From Enterococcus columbae DSM 7374 = ATCC 51263 (GTDB taxonomy: Bacteria; Bacillota; Bacilli; Lactobacillales; Enterococcaceae), in assembly GCF_000406925.1 (NCBI RefSeq), contig NZ_KE136350.1:188202-252201 (forward strand): a stretch of DNA of 64,000 bases. Direction: 5' to 3'. Position 1 is the first letter of the stretch; each line of letters opens with the position of its first letter. Below are positions 38,829 to 48,994 of this stretch, one piece after another. The notes beneath the pieces were generated by a model that was not told the DNA's origin, ran no database searches, and was given only the letters and a program-made list of their open reading frames with translations. The position numbers were made by a program, and so were the translations under genes.

Positions 38829-39869
38829 TTATTTAGAAATAATCGTTTGATTCCGCCCGGCTTGTTTCGCATGATATAAAGCTTGATCACTACGTTTAAA
38901 TGTTTTGAGTAGATTTTCTTCCTCTTTTTGTAAGGCGATTCCTTGGGAGAAAGTAATTTGTTTATCATTAAAATGATGGGGCTGACAATAAGTAGTAAAT
39001 TGTTGTTGGATACTTTTAAGTAATTGGCAATCATTTTCAAATTTAGCTTGCGTAATGATACAGACAAATTCTTCTCCACCAAAACGATAAAAATGCCGTC
39101 GCTTATTTTCAAATTGTTTGAGATATTGACCGGCCATCTGCAAAATAGCATCACCAGTATCGTGACCAAATTGATCATTAATTTGTTTAAAATAATCAAT
39201 ATCAATAATTGCAATCAGCATATCTTTTTGATGGCGGCAAGCTTTAATTGCTTGTTCAAATTGTTGGCGATTGCCTAGCTTGGTGAGAGAATCGACAGTG
39301 CTTTCGGTATAGATTTTAGTCAGATCTGTAATATAGAAGTTTAATAAAAGATTAGCAAACATTCCCCAAAAAAGTAGTAAAAGATAGTTTTTGCCAATTG
39401 TGAAGCTTAGATTTTGATAAATTAGTTGTAAAATAACTGCGCCAAAAATGATGTATAGCATTAATAGATTCATCTGAGTAAACAGCAAAAATCGTTTTTT
39501 AATCCATTTAGTAATAAACAGTAAGGTGAGTATTAGCCATAGATTATATAGTAAATTACTTAGTGCCATCCAATCTGCACTGATAAAAATTCTGGTAAAA
39601 GATAATAGAAAAATACAAGGGATAGTAACACGCCAACCAATATATATAAAGGATAAAGCGATAAGTAAAAACCGAAAATCAAAATGAATATTGTCGACAA
39701 CAAAGGAAAATTTCATCAAAATACTACCAATAATTACCTCACCTAAACAGAAAATGCTCATTTTTTGCCAACGAGGACGATGAAGTAGTGTAAAAATATG
39801 ATTGATTCGAAAATAAAGATAGATGGCTAAACTAATGATGCTAATATTAGCTAAAACATTGATAAACAA
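38829..39869 (-). CDS. Membrane-bound diguanylate cyclase (GGDEF)
   Basis: Makes cyclic-di-GMP from two GTP. About six membrane helices (residues 1-180) precede a GGDEF domain with the active-site motif RFGGEEF, substrate residues in DIDYFKQINDQFGHDTGD, and C-terminal ALYHAKQAGRNQ. I see no RxxD inhibitory site before GGEEF. I chose TTG 39869 because GGAGGAG lies 5 bp upstream; the frame extends to a TTG at 39968 without a ribosome site. It is the first gene of the operon with the BcsA-like transferase. Confidence 0.87.
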   Translation of the reverse strand: MFINVLANISIISLAIYLYFRINHIFTLLHRPRWQKMSIFCLGEVIIGSILMKFSFVVDNIHFDFRFLLIALSFIYIGWRVTIPCIFLLSFTRIFISADWMALSNLLYNLWLILTLLFITKWIKKRFLLFTQMNLLMLYIIFGAVILQLIYQNLSFTIGKNYLLLLFWGMFANLLLNFYITDLTKIYTESTVDSLTKLGNRQQFEQAIKACRHQKDMLIAIIDIDYFKQINDQFGHDTGDAILQMAGQYLKQFENKRRHFYRFGGEEFVCIITQAKFENDCQLLKSIQQQFTTYCQPHHFNDKQITFSQGIALQKEEENLLKTFKRSDQALYHAKQAGRNQTIISK

Positions 39870-40335
39870 GGGAACTCCTCCAAAAAAGTGATTGATGAGA
39901 GGGTAGAGGAAACATCTTTGAATGAATAAGATTGAGGAAAAACTTGATAGGTTTCTTCTTTTACGCAATTTATTAGAACTTAATCATAAAAAGAAAGGTT
40001 CCTACATCTAAAACGATAGTAGCTATATCTATTTTAAAATCTTTTAACAAATTTTCCAAATAAAAACCTAACGAAATCAAAAATATATAAAAAACAAAAA
40101 TATATTTAAATGTTTACATTAGATTTAATTTTATTTTTTTGTAAATATAATTACTTTTAATTTTAAAATAACTGATTTTAGTTTTTGGGTGATGGTTGAA
40201 ATTCTAGATTATTTGCGTTAGTCTAGATTTGAATCAGAAAGCGGTTGCTGTTTATCAGTAGAGAACGGTCGAGAAAATTTTGTTTAAGACAAAATGATTA
40301 AACCAATATAAATGAAAGGTTAATAGGTAACGAAT
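39870..40335. other. Intergenic region between diguanylate cyclase and glpK
   Basis: AT-rich divergent spacer. I found no RNA gene or repeat. A sequence AGAAAGCGGTTGCT (40237-40250) resembles a cre site but matches only about 11 of 14 positions, and I could not place a convincing -35/-10 pair for either gene. Confidence 0.4.
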
Positions 40336-41832
40336 ATGACAAAAGAACAGTATATTTTATCACTAGATCAAGGCACGACTAGTAGTCGCGCACTAATTAT
40401 TAATCATCAAGGTGCGGTGGTGGCTAGTGCCCAAAAGGAATTTCCGCAATATTTCCCCAAAGAAGGCTGGGTGGAGCATAATCCTTTAGAAATTTGGCAT
40501 TCGATTCAAAATGTAATTGCTGAAGTGCTCATCGATTCAGAAATTAAAGCTAAACAAATTGCTGCGATTGGTATTACTAATCAGCGAGAAACAACGGTCA
40601 TTTGGGATAAGCAAACGGGGTTGCCGATTTATCCAGCGATTGTTTGGCAGTCTAGACAGTCGGCGGCAATTGCTGAAGCTTTGAAAGCTAGAGGCTACGA
40701 TGAATTTTTCTATCAAAAAACGGGCTTGCGCATTGATGCTTATTTTTCGGCTAGTAAAATCCGTTTTATTTTAGATCAGGTGCCTGGTGCCCAGCAAAGA
40801 GCAGAACAAGGTGAGTTACTCTTTGGGACAATCGATACTTGGTTAACTTGGAATTTAACCGGCAAACAGGTTCATGTCACTGATTATACCAATGCGAGTC
40901 GCACGATGTTGTTTAATATTCATAGTCTGAATTGGGATGAGGAGATTTTAGCACTCTTAAATATTCCTAAAAAAATATTGCCTAAAGTTTGTAGTAATTC
41001 TGAAATTTATGGGTTGACGAGTCCAGAGCACTTTTTTGGTGAAGAAGTCCCAATTGCTGGCTTGGCTGGTGATCAACAGGCGGCTTTATTTGGTCAATTA
41101 GCCTTTGAAGAAGGAATGATAAAAAATACTTATGGAACAGGCTCTTTTATTATGATGAATACCGGTAAAGAACCTAAATTTTCTAAGCATCAATTGTTAA
41201 CAACGATTGCTTATGGCTTGGATAATCAAATTTACTATGCTTTAGAGGGAAGTATTTTTGTTGCTGGTTCAGCAATTCAATGGTTACGGGATGGTTTAAA
41301 AATTATTCAATCAGCTAGCGAGAGTGAGGAATTGGTTAAACAAGCTAGTTCCAATGATGAAGTTTATGTGGTACCGGCCTTTGTCGGTTTAGGTGCCCCT
41401 TATTGGGATCACCAAGCACGGGGAGCAATATTTGGTCTTACTCGTGGAACGACTCGGGCGGATTTAGTTAAGGCGACTTTACAATCAATTGCTTATCAAG
41501 TCACTGACATTCTTGAGACGATGCAAAAGGATACACAGTTAACCATTCCTTTATTAAAAGTTGATGGCGGAGCAGCGAATAATCAATATTTGCTACAATT
41601 TCAAGCTGATATGCTACGGATACCGGTTCAGCGAGCGAAAAATTTAGAAACAACTGCTTTGGGAGTGGCTTTACTTGCTGGATTAGCAGTTGGCTTTTGG
41701 CAAAATTTAGATGAAATCAAGCAATTAGACCAATTAGGTAAGCAATTCACGCCCACGATGGACTTAGCTAAGCGCGATAAATTATATGCGAATTGGCAAA
41801 AAGCGGTGCAAGCGACACAACTATTTAAATAA
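40336..41832 (+). CDS. glpK: Glycerol kinase
   Basis: Phosphorylates glycerol to glycerol-3-phosphate. The 498-aa product is standard length, with the FGGY-family ATPase signatures [35 protein letters not shown] and [20 protein letters not shown]. The segment [18 protein letters not shown] holds the histidine that HPr phosphorylates in enterococcal glycerol kinases, suggesting PTS control. It stands alone here; the usual glpO and glpF partners do not follow. Confidence 0.96.
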   Translation: MTKEQYILSLDQGTTSSRALIINHQGAVVASAQKEFPQYFPKEGWVEHNPLEIWHSIQNVIAEVLIDSEIKAKQIAAIGITNQRETTVIWDKQTGLPIYPAIVWQSRQSAAIAEALKARGYDEFFYQKTGLRIDAYFSASKIRFILDQVPGAQQRAEQGELLFGTIDTWLTWNLTGKQVHVTDYTNASRTMLFNIHSLNWDEEILALLNIPKKILPKVCSNSEIYGLTSPEHFFGEEVPIAGLAGDQQAALFGQLAFEEGMIKNTYGTGSFIMMNTGKEPKFSKHQLLTTIAYGLDNQIYYALEGSIFVAGSAIQWLRDGLKIIQSASESEELVKQASSNDEVYVVPAFVGLGAPYWDHQARGAIFGLTRGTTRADLVKATLQSIAYQVTDILETMQKDTQLTIPLLKVDGGAANNQYLLQFQADMLRIPVQRAKNLETTALGVALLAGLAVGFWQNLDEIKQLDQLGKQFTPTMDLAKRDKLYANWQKAVQATQLFK

Positions 41833-41839
41833 ATACTAG

Positions 41840-41889
41840 ACCTTTATTTGTAGAATGAATCCGTTCATTTCAACAAATAAAGGTTTTTT
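41840..41889 (+). terminator. Terminator after glpK
   Basis: The stem ACCTTTATTTGT/ACAAATAAAGGT is followed by TTTTTT. Confidence 0.85.
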
Positions 41890-42054
41890 AGTAAATAATC
41901 AAGAAATATAACTAAAATAATTTACTAAAACAAAAAAATTTTATCTGTAAAAGTGAGGGGTTTGTTTTATTTTAAACAAAAACAAAACAACAAAAACACA
42001 AATGAACAACAAATGGACAACTTTTTTCAACAAACGGCGCTTTAAACGATTTAA

Positions 42055-42068
42055 TGAAAGCGTTAAAA
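42055..42068 (+). promoter_or_regulatory. cre site upstream of the galactoside permease gene
   Basis: TGAAAGCGTTAAAA matches the CcpA consensus at 13 of 14 positions, 100 bp before the start codon. It predicts catabolite repression. The rest of 41890-42168 is an unusual A/C-rich tract (repeated ACAAA) followed by an unclear promoter. Confidence 0.6.
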
Positions 42069-42168
42069 TAAAAAGCGTTCAGAAACAAACAAGTAAACAA
42101 GTTACTAAAAATGTTAAGAGCTGACATGAATATTCATTGTTTATTTAGTACAGCAGGAGGGAACGATT

Positions 42169-44133
42169 ATGGAGCAATCAATTGATACATCAAAAACAGG
42201 GGAGGTTATCAGTAAAAAACAAAGATTGACTTCAAGGCTTTCTTATTCTTTTGGAGCATTTGGGAATGATGTTTTTTATGGTACATTGTCAACTTATTTC
42301 ATCATGTTTATTACTACGCATTTATTTAATACTGGTAATCAAGCAACCAATAATCGGATGATTAGCTATATTACTTTCATTATCGGTGCGTTGCGAATTG
42401 TTGAATTAGTTATCGATCCATTTATTGGTAATGCGATTGACCGTACTAACACCAAATACGGCAAATTCAAACCTTGGGTAGTTATCGGTGGTGTAATTAG
42501 TTCAATTGTACTATTGATTTTGTTTACGAATTTAGGCGGTTTAAATGAATCAAATCCAATTTTATATTTGGTGATTTTTGCAATTTTATATATTACAATG
42601 GATATCTTTTATTCTTTTAAAGATATTGGTTTTTGGTCAATGATTCCCGCTTTATCTTTCGACTCTAGAGAAAGAGAAAAAACAGCAACCTTAGCGCGGA
42701 TTGGTTCAACAATTGGAGCTAGTATTGTTGGGGTGGTAGTGATGCCACTAGTTCTATTCTTTTCGATGAATAAAAACAACGGAACTGGAGATGCCAATGG
42801 TTGGTTTTGGTTTGCCTTTATTGTTGCTTTGATTGGTTTGATTTCAGCTATTGTCGTTGGTATCGGTACAAAAGAAGTCGACTCTGAACTTAGAAAAAAT
42901 AAAGAACAAACTGCGGGAATTAAAGAAGTCTTTGCCGTATTAACTCAAAATGATCAATTAATGTGGGTTTCATTATCTTACGGTTTATACGCAACTGGAA
43001 TTAATATTTTAAATGCTTTGCAATTATATTATTTTACTTTCATTATGGGACAATCAACGAAATTTTCTATTTTACAAACCATGAATATGATTGTCGGTTT
43101 AGTTTCTGTTTCATTATTCCCTAAATTAGCGGGTAAATTCAATCGTCGTAATCTATTTATCGGTTGTATTGTGATGATGCTTTGCGGTATTGGTTTATTC
43201 TCAGTTGCCGGAAGTTCATTAGCATTAGTTTTAATTGCTGCTGAGTTATTCTTTATCCCTCAACCATTAGTTTTCTTAGTAGTATTAATGATTATCTCTG
43301 ACTCAGTGGAATATGGTCAATGGAAATTAGGTCACCGTGATGAATCATTAACGTTATCTGTACGTCCGTTATTAGATAAATTAGGTGGAGCCATTTCTAA
43401 TATTGTCGTTGGTCAAATTGCGGTTATCGCAGGTATGACTACTGGGGCAAGTGCTGCTTCAATTACACCTGAAGGGCAAATGAAATTTAAAATCATGATG
43501 TTTGCGGTACCTGCTGTAGTTATTATCATTGCACTATTTGTTTTCTTTAGAAAAATTACCTTAACAGAAGAAAAACATGCGCAAATCGTTGAAGAACTAG
43601 AAAAAAATTGGGGTAAAGAGGTTGCTCAAGAGGTCCCTAGTGTAAGTAATACGGCTGTTAAAGAAGCGACTATTTCTGTTACTTCACCAGTAACGGGAAC
43701 CTTAATTCCACTATTAAAGGTGAATGATCCAATTTTTGCCGCGGGTAGCTTAGGTAAAGGTTTTGCGATTAAACCAACTGATGACACGATTTATGCACCA
43801 TTTGATGCGACTGTTCGTCAGCTATTTACAACTAGACATTCGATTGGTTTAGTCGGTGATAATGGTGTGGTCTTATTGATTCATATCGGTTTAGGTACGG
43901 TTAACCTAAAAGGTGAAGGCTTTGTTTCTTATGTAACGATTAATCAGAAAGTCCATAAGGGTGATCGCTTGATTACTTTTGACGATGCGTTGATTAAATC
44001 AGCTGGGCTTGATGATACGGTCATTGTTACTGTAACAAATACGCACCAATATGAATATGTTGATTTTGTTGGTGAACCTTATCGTACATTCAATTGTCTA
44101 GATGAGACGATTTTAAGGCTAGAACACGAATAA
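42169..44133 (+). CDS. LacS-type galactoside:cation symporter with C-terminal EIIA domain
   Basis: GPH-family importer, probably for alpha-galactosides such as melibiose or raffinose given the next gene. The 654-aa product has about 12 membrane helices in residues 1-470 (family motif [13 protein letters not shown]) and a PTS IIA-Glc-like domain from about 500 with the phosphorylatable His in [19 protein letters not shown]. Phosphorylation there by HPr tunes transport in LacS proteins. AGGAGGG precedes the ATG; a cre site lies upstream. Confidence 0.92.
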   Translation: MEQSIDTSKTGEVISKKQRLTSRLSYSFGAFGNDVFYGTLSTYFIMFITTHLFNTGNQATNNRMISYITFIIGALRIVELVIDPFIGNAIDRTNTKYGKFKPWVVIGGVISSIVLLILFTNLGGLNESNPILYLVIFAILYITMDIFYSFKDIGFWSMIPALSFDSREREKTATLARIGSTIGASIVGVVVMPLVLFFSMNKNNGTGDANGWFWFAFIVALIGLISAIVVGIGTKEVDSELRKNKEQTAGIKEVFAVLTQNDQLMWVSLSYGLYATGINILNALQLYYFTFIMGQSTKFSILQTMNMIVGLVSVSLFPKLAGKFNRRNLFIGCIVMMLCGIGLFSVAGSSLALVLIAAELFFIPQPLVFLVVLMIISDSVEYGQWKLGHRDESLTLSVRPLLDKLGGAISNIVVGQIAVIAGMTTGASAASITPEGQMKFKIMMFAVPAVVIIIALFVFFRKITLTEEKHAQIVEELEKNWGKEVAQEVPSVSNTAVKEATISVTSPVTGTLIPLLKVNDPIFAAGSLGKGFAIKPTDDTIYAPFDATVRQLFTTRHSIGLVGDNGVVLLIHIGLGTVNLKGEGFVSYVTINQKVHKGDRLITFDDALIKSAGLDDTVIVTVTNTHQYEYVDFVGEPYRTFNCLDETILRLEHE

Positions 44134-44167
44134 GTATTTCTTTCTAGTAAAAGAAGTGAACGCAAAG

Positions 44168-44210
44168 ATAACCTGTTTTAAATATTTGAATTAAAGCAGG
44201 TTATTTTTTT
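44168..44210 (+). terminator. Terminator/attenuator between permease and alpha-galactosidase genes
   Basis: The stem ATAACCTG...CAGGTTAT (paired through TTTTA/TAAAG) is followed by TTTTTTT. It may lower alpha-galactosidase expression relative to the permease. Confidence 0.75.
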
Positions 44211-44237
44211 AATATCTTTAGTTAAAGGAGCATAGAT

Positions 44238-46475
44238 ATGGGAGTATATATTGAAGAGAATAAGCAGCTATTTCATTTATATAATGAGCAAGTAAGTTAT
44301 ATTTTTAAGGTATTAGCTAATGGTCAGTTAGGGCAGCTTTATTTTGGAAAACGCCTACCCTTAAAAGCAGATTATGATTATCTATTAGAAAATTTTTATC
44401 GTCCAGTCAGCGCTTATGTTTTTGAAGATGAATATAATTTTTCTTTAGAGCATCTGCGCCAAGAATATCCCGCTTATGGTACAACTGATTTTCGTTTGCC
44501 AGCTTTTGAAATCTTACAGGAAAATGGTAGTCGAGTGAGTCAATTTATTTATGAAGGTTATGAAGCCTATCAAGGAAAACGAATTTTAAGCGGTTTGCCA
44601 GCCACTTATGTAGAAGAAGATGCAGAAGCAGATAGCTTAGATATCCATTTGTTTGATGCAGTAACCAAAATTCGCTTGACCTTAAATTATACAATTTTTA
44701 ATGACTATCCAGTCATTACACGTAATGCTAAATTTGAAAATATCGGTAAGCAGCATTGTCAATTAACTAAAGCGATGAGTCTATCACTTGATTTACCTGA
44801 TGCCAATTATGAGTGGCTTCAATTTTCAGGAGCTTGGTCTAGGGAGCGTCATCTAAAGAAACGTCGGTTAGAACAAGGAATTCAATCAGTAGGTAGTACT
44901 CGTGGTGCTTCTAGTCATATGCACAATCCGTTTGTCATCTTAAAAAGACCAGAAGCAACTGAATTTAGTGGAGAAGCATTAGGTTTTTCCTTTGTATATA
45001 GTGGGAATTTTATCGCTCAAGCAGAAGTAGATACCTATGATGTGACACGTTTTACGATGGGGATTCATCCGCAACAATTTAGCTGGTTTTTAGCACCAGG
45101 TACGCAATTTCAAACTCCAGAGGTTGTCTTAACTTATACTGATCAAGGCTTGAATCATCTAAGTCAGGTTTATCATCAGCTTTATCGTAAACGTTTGGCT
45201 AGAGGGTATTGGCGAGATAAAAATCGACCAATTTTATTAAACAATTGGGAAGCAACATATTTTGATTTTGATGAAGACAAACTATTACAAATTGCTAAAA
45301 ATGCTAAGAAGGCGGGCGTAGAGTTATTTGTCCTAGATGATGGTTGGTTTAGTACTCGTTGTGGCGAAACATCTGGTTTAGGTGACTGGTGGGCTAATTA
45401 TGAACGATTACCAAATGGCATTCAGGGCTTGTCGAAAAAAATCGAAAATTTAGGTCTCAAATTTGGCTTATGGGTAGAGTTAGAAATGGTGAATAAAGAT
45501 AGCGAGCTTTATCGTAGGCATCCTGATTGGATTATCCATACTCCTGATCGTAGTACCTCACATGGTAGAAAACAGTATGTCTTAGATTTTTCTCGTCCAG
45601 AAGTAGTTGAAATGATTTATCAGCAGATTGCTAAAATTTTACAAGAATCGCAAGTTTCGTATATTAAATGGGATATGAATCGAAATATTACTGAATGTTT
45701 TTCAGTTGCTTATCCACCTGAGCAACAAGGTGAAGTTTTCCATCGTTATATTTTAGGTTTGTATCGTTTGTACGAACGTCTACATCAAGCATTCCCTAAA
45801 ATATTATTTGAATCTTGTGCTAGTGGTGGGGGACGTTTTGATCCAGGAATGCTGTATTATGCACCACAAGCTTGGACGAGTGATAATACCGATGCGGTAG
45901 AACGTTTGAAGATTCAATATGGCACGAGCTATGCGTATCCATTAAGCTCGATGGGAGCACATATTTCAATTACCCCCAATCATCAAGTCAATCGGCTGAC
46001 TTCATTAAAATTTAGAGGCGATGTGGCTTATTTTGGTGTTTTTGGCTATGAGTTAGACCTAGCATGTTTATCTGATAACGAGTTAGCTCAAGTCAAAGCA
46101 CAGATTCAATTTGTGAAAAAATATCGTCACCTATTCCAAACAGGGACTTTTTATCGCTTGCAAAATCCTTTCACACATAATACCTGTGCGTGGATGGTTG
46201 TGTCAGAAGATCAAAAACAAGCTATTGTTGGAGAGTATCGTGTATTAAATGAGGTAAATGCGCCGTATAAGCGAGTGTATCTACAAGGTCTACATCCACA
46301 ATGGACTTATCAGGTAGTGGAAGAAGCAGGTAAACACTTAGGCAAATTTAGTGGTAGTGAGTTACAGCAAGTAGGGTTGATTACTAGCGATGCAGCTAGT
46401 GGTCAAGCAATTGGTCAACAAGTTTTACCGACTGATTTTTGGTCAAATGTTTATTTGTTGCAAGCTGAGGAGTAA
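44238..46475 (+). CDS. Alpha-galactosidase, GH36
   Basis: Releases alpha-linked galactose from melibiose, raffinose and stachyose in the cytoplasm. The 745-aa product has GH36 length and layout: N-terminal beta-supersandwich, TIM barrel, C-terminal beta domain. Catalytic nucleophile Asp479 lies in YIKWDMNRN and acid/base Asp549 in WTSDNTDA; ESCASGGGRFD is the sugar-binding segment. There is no signal peptide. It lies downstream of the LacS-type permease and upstream of a YczE-like gene whose ribosome site overlaps its stop. Commonly named AgaA, Aga or RafA. Confidence 0.94.
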   Translation: MGVYIEENKQLFHLYNEQVSYIFKVLANGQLGQLYFGKRLPLKADYDYLLENFYRPVSAYVFEDEYNFSLEHLRQEYPAYGTTDFRLPAFEILQENGSRVSQFIYEGYEAYQGKRILSGLPATYVEEDAEADSLDIHLFDAVTKIRLTLNYTIFNDYPVITRNAKFENIGKQHCQLTKAMSLSLDLPDANYEWLQFSGAWSRERHLKKRRLEQGIQSVGSTRGASSHMHNPFVILKRPEATEFSGEALGFSFVYSGNFIAQAEVDTYDVTRFTMGIHPQQFSWFLAPGTQFQTPEVVLTYTDQGLNHLSQVYHQLYRKRLARGYWRDKNRPILLNNWEATYFDFDEDKLLQIAKNAKKAGVELFVLDDGWFSTRCGETSGLGDWWANYERLPNGIQGLSKKIENLGLKFGLWVELEMVNKDSELYRRHPDWIIHTPDRSTSHGRKQYVLDFSRPEVVEMIYQQIAKILQESQVSYIKWDMNRNITECFSVAYPPEQQGEVFHRYILGLYRLYERLHQAFPKILFESCASGGGRFDPGMLYYAPQAWTSDNTDAVERLKIQYGTSYAYPLSSMGAHISITPNHQVNRLTSLKFRGDVAYFGVFGYELDLACLSDNELAQVKAQIQFVKKYRHLFQTGTFYRLQNPFTHNTCAWMVVSEDQKQAIVGEYRVLNEVNAPYKRVYLQGLHPQWTYQVVEEAGKHLGKFSGSELQQVGLITSDAASGQAIGQQVLPTDFWSNVYLLQAEE

Positions 46476-46479
46476 TGAA

Positions 46480-47115
46480 ATGATGATGCAAGAAAAGGTT
46501 AGACGTATTTTTATGTCAATAGTTGGTGTTATTGTGACTGGTTTTTGTGTGGGGGGCTTACAAAAGGCAAATTTAGGCGTGGATCCATTTACATGCTTTG
46601 TAACAGGAATTGCCAATTTACTTCACTCTACTTATAGTGTTTTTTACCTAGTAATTACGGCTATGTTACTACTATTTGTTTTATTGATTCGACGTCACTA
46701 TATCGGCTTGGCTACCCTTTTAAATTTACTACTTACAGGTGTATCTGCTGATTTTAGTTATCAAGTCATCGATAAAATCATCCATCAACCAACATTTATT
46801 GTTCGGGTAGTTTTGATGATAGGCTCGATTATTGTTATGTGTTTTTCCGCCTCTTTATATTTCACCGCTGATTTAGGGGTATCGGGATATGATGCGGTTG
46901 CTTTAATCTTAGCGAATAAATTTACTTGCGTGCCTTTTCGTTATTGGCGCATATTAACGGATGGCTTCTGTGTGCTCGTTGGTTTTACTTTCGCAGTGAA
47001 TATTGGTCTGGGAACGGTTATTACTGCCTTTTTCATGGGACCATTCATTCAATTTTTTACCATTCATATAGCAGAACCCTTTCGCTATCAAAATAAGCAA
47101 ATATTATCTAATTAA
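46480..47115 (+). CDS. YczE/YitT-like integral membrane protein
   Basis: The 211-aa product has about five or six membrane helices and resembles the YczE/YyaS group (GGLQKANLGVDPFTCFVTGI, LGVSGYDAVALILANKFTCVPFR trimmed here to its core GVSGYDA). Function is not established; some relatives affect membrane enzyme systems or export. The start ATG 46480 follows GAGGAG that overlaps the GH36 stop, so it is translationally coupled to alpha-galactosidase. Two further ATG codons follow at once. Confidence 0.75.
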   Translation: MMMQEKVRRIFMSIVGVIVTGFCVGGLQKANLGVDPFTCFVTGIANLLHSTYSVFYLVITAMLLLFVLLIRRHYIGLATLLNLLLTGVSADFSYQVIDKIIHQPTFIVRVVLMIGSIIVMCFSASLYFTADLGVSGYDAVALILANKFTCVPFRYWRILTDGFCVLVGFTFAVNIGLGTVITAFFMGPFIQFFTIHIAEPFRYQNKQILSN

Positions 47116-47157
47116 AAAAAACAGCTACCACTGATATAGTAGGTAGCTGTTTTTTTA
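47114..47157. terminator. Bidirectional terminator after the galactoside operon
   Basis: The stem AAAACAGCTACC/GGTAGCTGTTTT is flanked by A- and T-runs. It serves the operon on plus and the AraC gene on minus. Confidence 0.85.
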
Positions 47158-47190
47158 GAATATTTGGTAAGTTAGCGGATATAGCTTATT

Positions 47191-48012
47191 TTAGATGCCA
47201 TATTTTTTACGATAAGCACTCAGACAAAGATGATAGCGTTCCTTAAAGACTTTATTGAGCGATTCTGTCCGTTGATAACCACATTTATTGGCGATTTCTT
47301 CAATCGTTAAATCAGAAACCTCTAAATAATGCTTGGCTAAGGTTAATCGATAATTTTGAATAAATTTGATTGGTGGCAAGCCGGTACTTTTTTTAAAGCG
47401 AGTGGTCAAATAGCTACGATCAATTCCGACGTGAGTAGCTATTTCTTGAATAGTTAGCGGTTGATGAATATGCGTTTGAATAAATAAGACGGCTTGATTT
47501 ACATAGTCATCAGTGATGGTAGCCGGTAGCTTTTCAATATTGCTATTTGCTAATACACTCATAAATTGATAAAGCATCCCTAATAAATATAGATGATTGG
47601 CGGTGGTTTGCTGGGATTTTTTTAAACCAATTTGAATGTAATTTTCTAATATTTTACCTTCAGAGGTGGAAAAAATAGGGTCTTCAGCGCTCAAGCCAGT
47701 TTTTTCTACTAAAGCATCGGCTAATTTTCCCCCAAAACCAATCCAGCTATAAGACCAAGGTTCAGTTTGATCGGCGATATAAATCGTTTGGGTATGAGGG
47801 GTTATCAGGAAGCCTTGCCCTTGATGAAGATGATAGGTGGTCCCATCAACAATAAAAGTTCCTTTGCCTTTAGTGATATAATGAATGAGGTAATATCCTC
47901 TGGTGGCAGGACCATATTGATGGTTGGCAAAGGTTTGGGAATGACCAATACAAACAACACTGAGCGCTTGTTGATTGTCAAAGGTAAAATTATAGCTGGT
48001 TGCTTTTTCCAT
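47191..48012 (-). CDS. AraC-family regulator, probable activator of alpha-galactoside genes
   Basis: The 273-aa product has an N-terminal cupin-type sugar-sensing domain (GYYLIHYITKGKGTFIVDG, LITPHTQTIYIAD) and two C-terminal AraC helix-turn-helices (IQEIATHVGIDRSYLTTRFKK and IEEIANKCGYQRTESLNKVFK). It resembles the MsmR/RafR activators found beside alpha-galactosidase operons. Its convergent position next to the GH36 operon supports that role by inference. Confidence 0.85.
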   Translation of the reverse strand: MEKATSYNFTFDNQQALSVVCIGHSQTFANHQYGPATRGYYLIHYITKGKGTFIVDGTTYHLHQGQGFLITPHTQTIYIADQTEPWSYSWIGFGGKLADALVEKTGLSAEDPIFSTSEGKILENYIQIGLKKSQQTTANHLYLLGMLYQFMSVLANSNIEKLPATITDDYVNQAVLFIQTHIHQPLTIQEIATHVGIDRSYLTTRFKKSTGLPPIKFIQNYRLTLAKHYLEVSDLTIEEIANKCGYQRTESLNKVFKERYHLCLSAYRKKYGI

Positions 48013-48154
48013 AACGCTGTCCTCGTATTTTTACAAAAGTATTTCATAACTATAAAAGATTAGTTTGAGTGATAAAATAGAGTATAATATAAAATAAATA
48101 AAAACCAAGTGATTTTTTACATTATTTAATAATATTTAAAGGAGAGAGAAGCTA

Positions 48155-48811
48155 ATGGAAGAAAAGTCGGAAGTTGTACTACAATCGGTAGCAGACTGGG
48201 TAAAGCAGAAATGTCAACATGATTTTACGGGTCATGATTGGTGGCATATTAGTCGGGTGGTGCGGTTAGCTCAAGCAATTGCCCAAATGGAAAAAGCTGA
48301 TGAACTGCTGGTTACCCTAGCAGCGTTACTCCATGATATTTTTGATGAAAAATTAGTTGCTAATCCACAAAAAGAACAGGCAACTGTTCGAGCATTTTTA
48401 TATCGTCAAGGGTTAAGTGAACAAGTTTGCCAAAAAATCTTCAACATTATTGAGGAAGTTTCCTTTAAAGGTGGACATAATCCTAAGCAGCCTTCTTCTT
48501 TAGAAAGTAAAATTGTGCAGGATGCAGATCGCTTGGATGCGCTTGGTGCGATTGGGATTGCGCGTACCATGTGTTATTCAGGTAGCAAAGGTCGCTTGAT
48601 TCATGATCCAGATAAACAACCTAGAGAAAACTTAAGTCTAGCTGAATATCGTAATGGAGAAGATACGGCAATTATGCATTTTTATGAAAAGCTGTTGAAG
48701 CTAAAAGACTTAATGCATACGGATTATGCCAAAAAGCTAGCTGAGCAAAGACATCAGTTTATGTGTGACTATTTGGCAGAGTTTTATTTAGAGTGGGAGG
48801 GAAAACGCTAG
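48155..48811 (+). CDS. HD-domain phosphohydrolase (YedJ/YpgQ-like)
   Basis: The 218-aa product has the metal-binding HD-domain residues: HDWWHISRV, LLHDIFDEK and QDADRLDALGAIGIAR. Relatives hydrolyse nucleotides such as dNTPs, but no substrate can be named here. GGAGAGAG precedes the ATG; TATAAT lies at 48083-48088. A parS site follows 3 bp after the stop. Confidence 0.85.
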   Translation: MEEKSEVVLQSVADWVKQKCQHDFTGHDWWHISRVVRLAQAIAQMEKADELLVTLAALLHDIFDEKLVANPQKEQATVRAFLYRQGLSEQVCQKIFNIIEEVSFKGGHNPKQPSSLESKIVQDADRLDALGAIGIARTMCYSGSKGRLIHDPDKQPRENLSLAEYRNGEDTAIMHFYEKLLKLKDLMHTDYAKKLAEQRHQFMCDYLAEFYLEWEGKR

Positions 48812-48814
48812 GAA

Positions 48815-48830
48815 TGTTTCACGTGAAACA
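48815..48830. promoter_or_regulatory. parS site between HD-domain gene and rsmG
   Basis: A perfect 16-bp palindrome TGTTTCACGTGAAACA, 1 kb upstream of parA-parB. Confidence 0.92.
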
Positions 48831-48953
48831 TTTATGGTTGAAAGTTTGATTATTTTTGCGTTCATTTTAGTTTAAAAAATTGGCAAAGATTGTCTTTAAA
48901 CTTTAGATTCTACTTGCTAATCAAGCCTTTTTAAGGTAAAGTAAGAGTTAGTC

Positions 48954-48977
48954 TGTGAAACATTTTTCTGTTTCACA
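48954..48977. repeat. Inverted parS-like half-sites upstream of rsmG
   Basis: TGTGAAACA, 6 bp, TGTTTCACA: the two parS half-sites in outward order, forming a 9-bp hairpin 17 bp before rsmG. It may be chance, an RNA hairpin in the rsmG leader, or a remnant of a rearranged parS. Confidence 0.5.
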
Positions 48978-48994
48978 AATAGAAGGGGAAGTCT

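Noticed and set aside
38786..39214. 142-codon minus-strand frame overlapping the diguanylate cyclase
   Set aside because: It is an alternate frame of the GGDEF domain with low-complexity Asn/Leu/Ile composition; the overlapping frame has the catalytic motifs.
40237..40250. cre site upstream of glpK
   Set aside because: Too many mismatches to the consensus to call with confidence.
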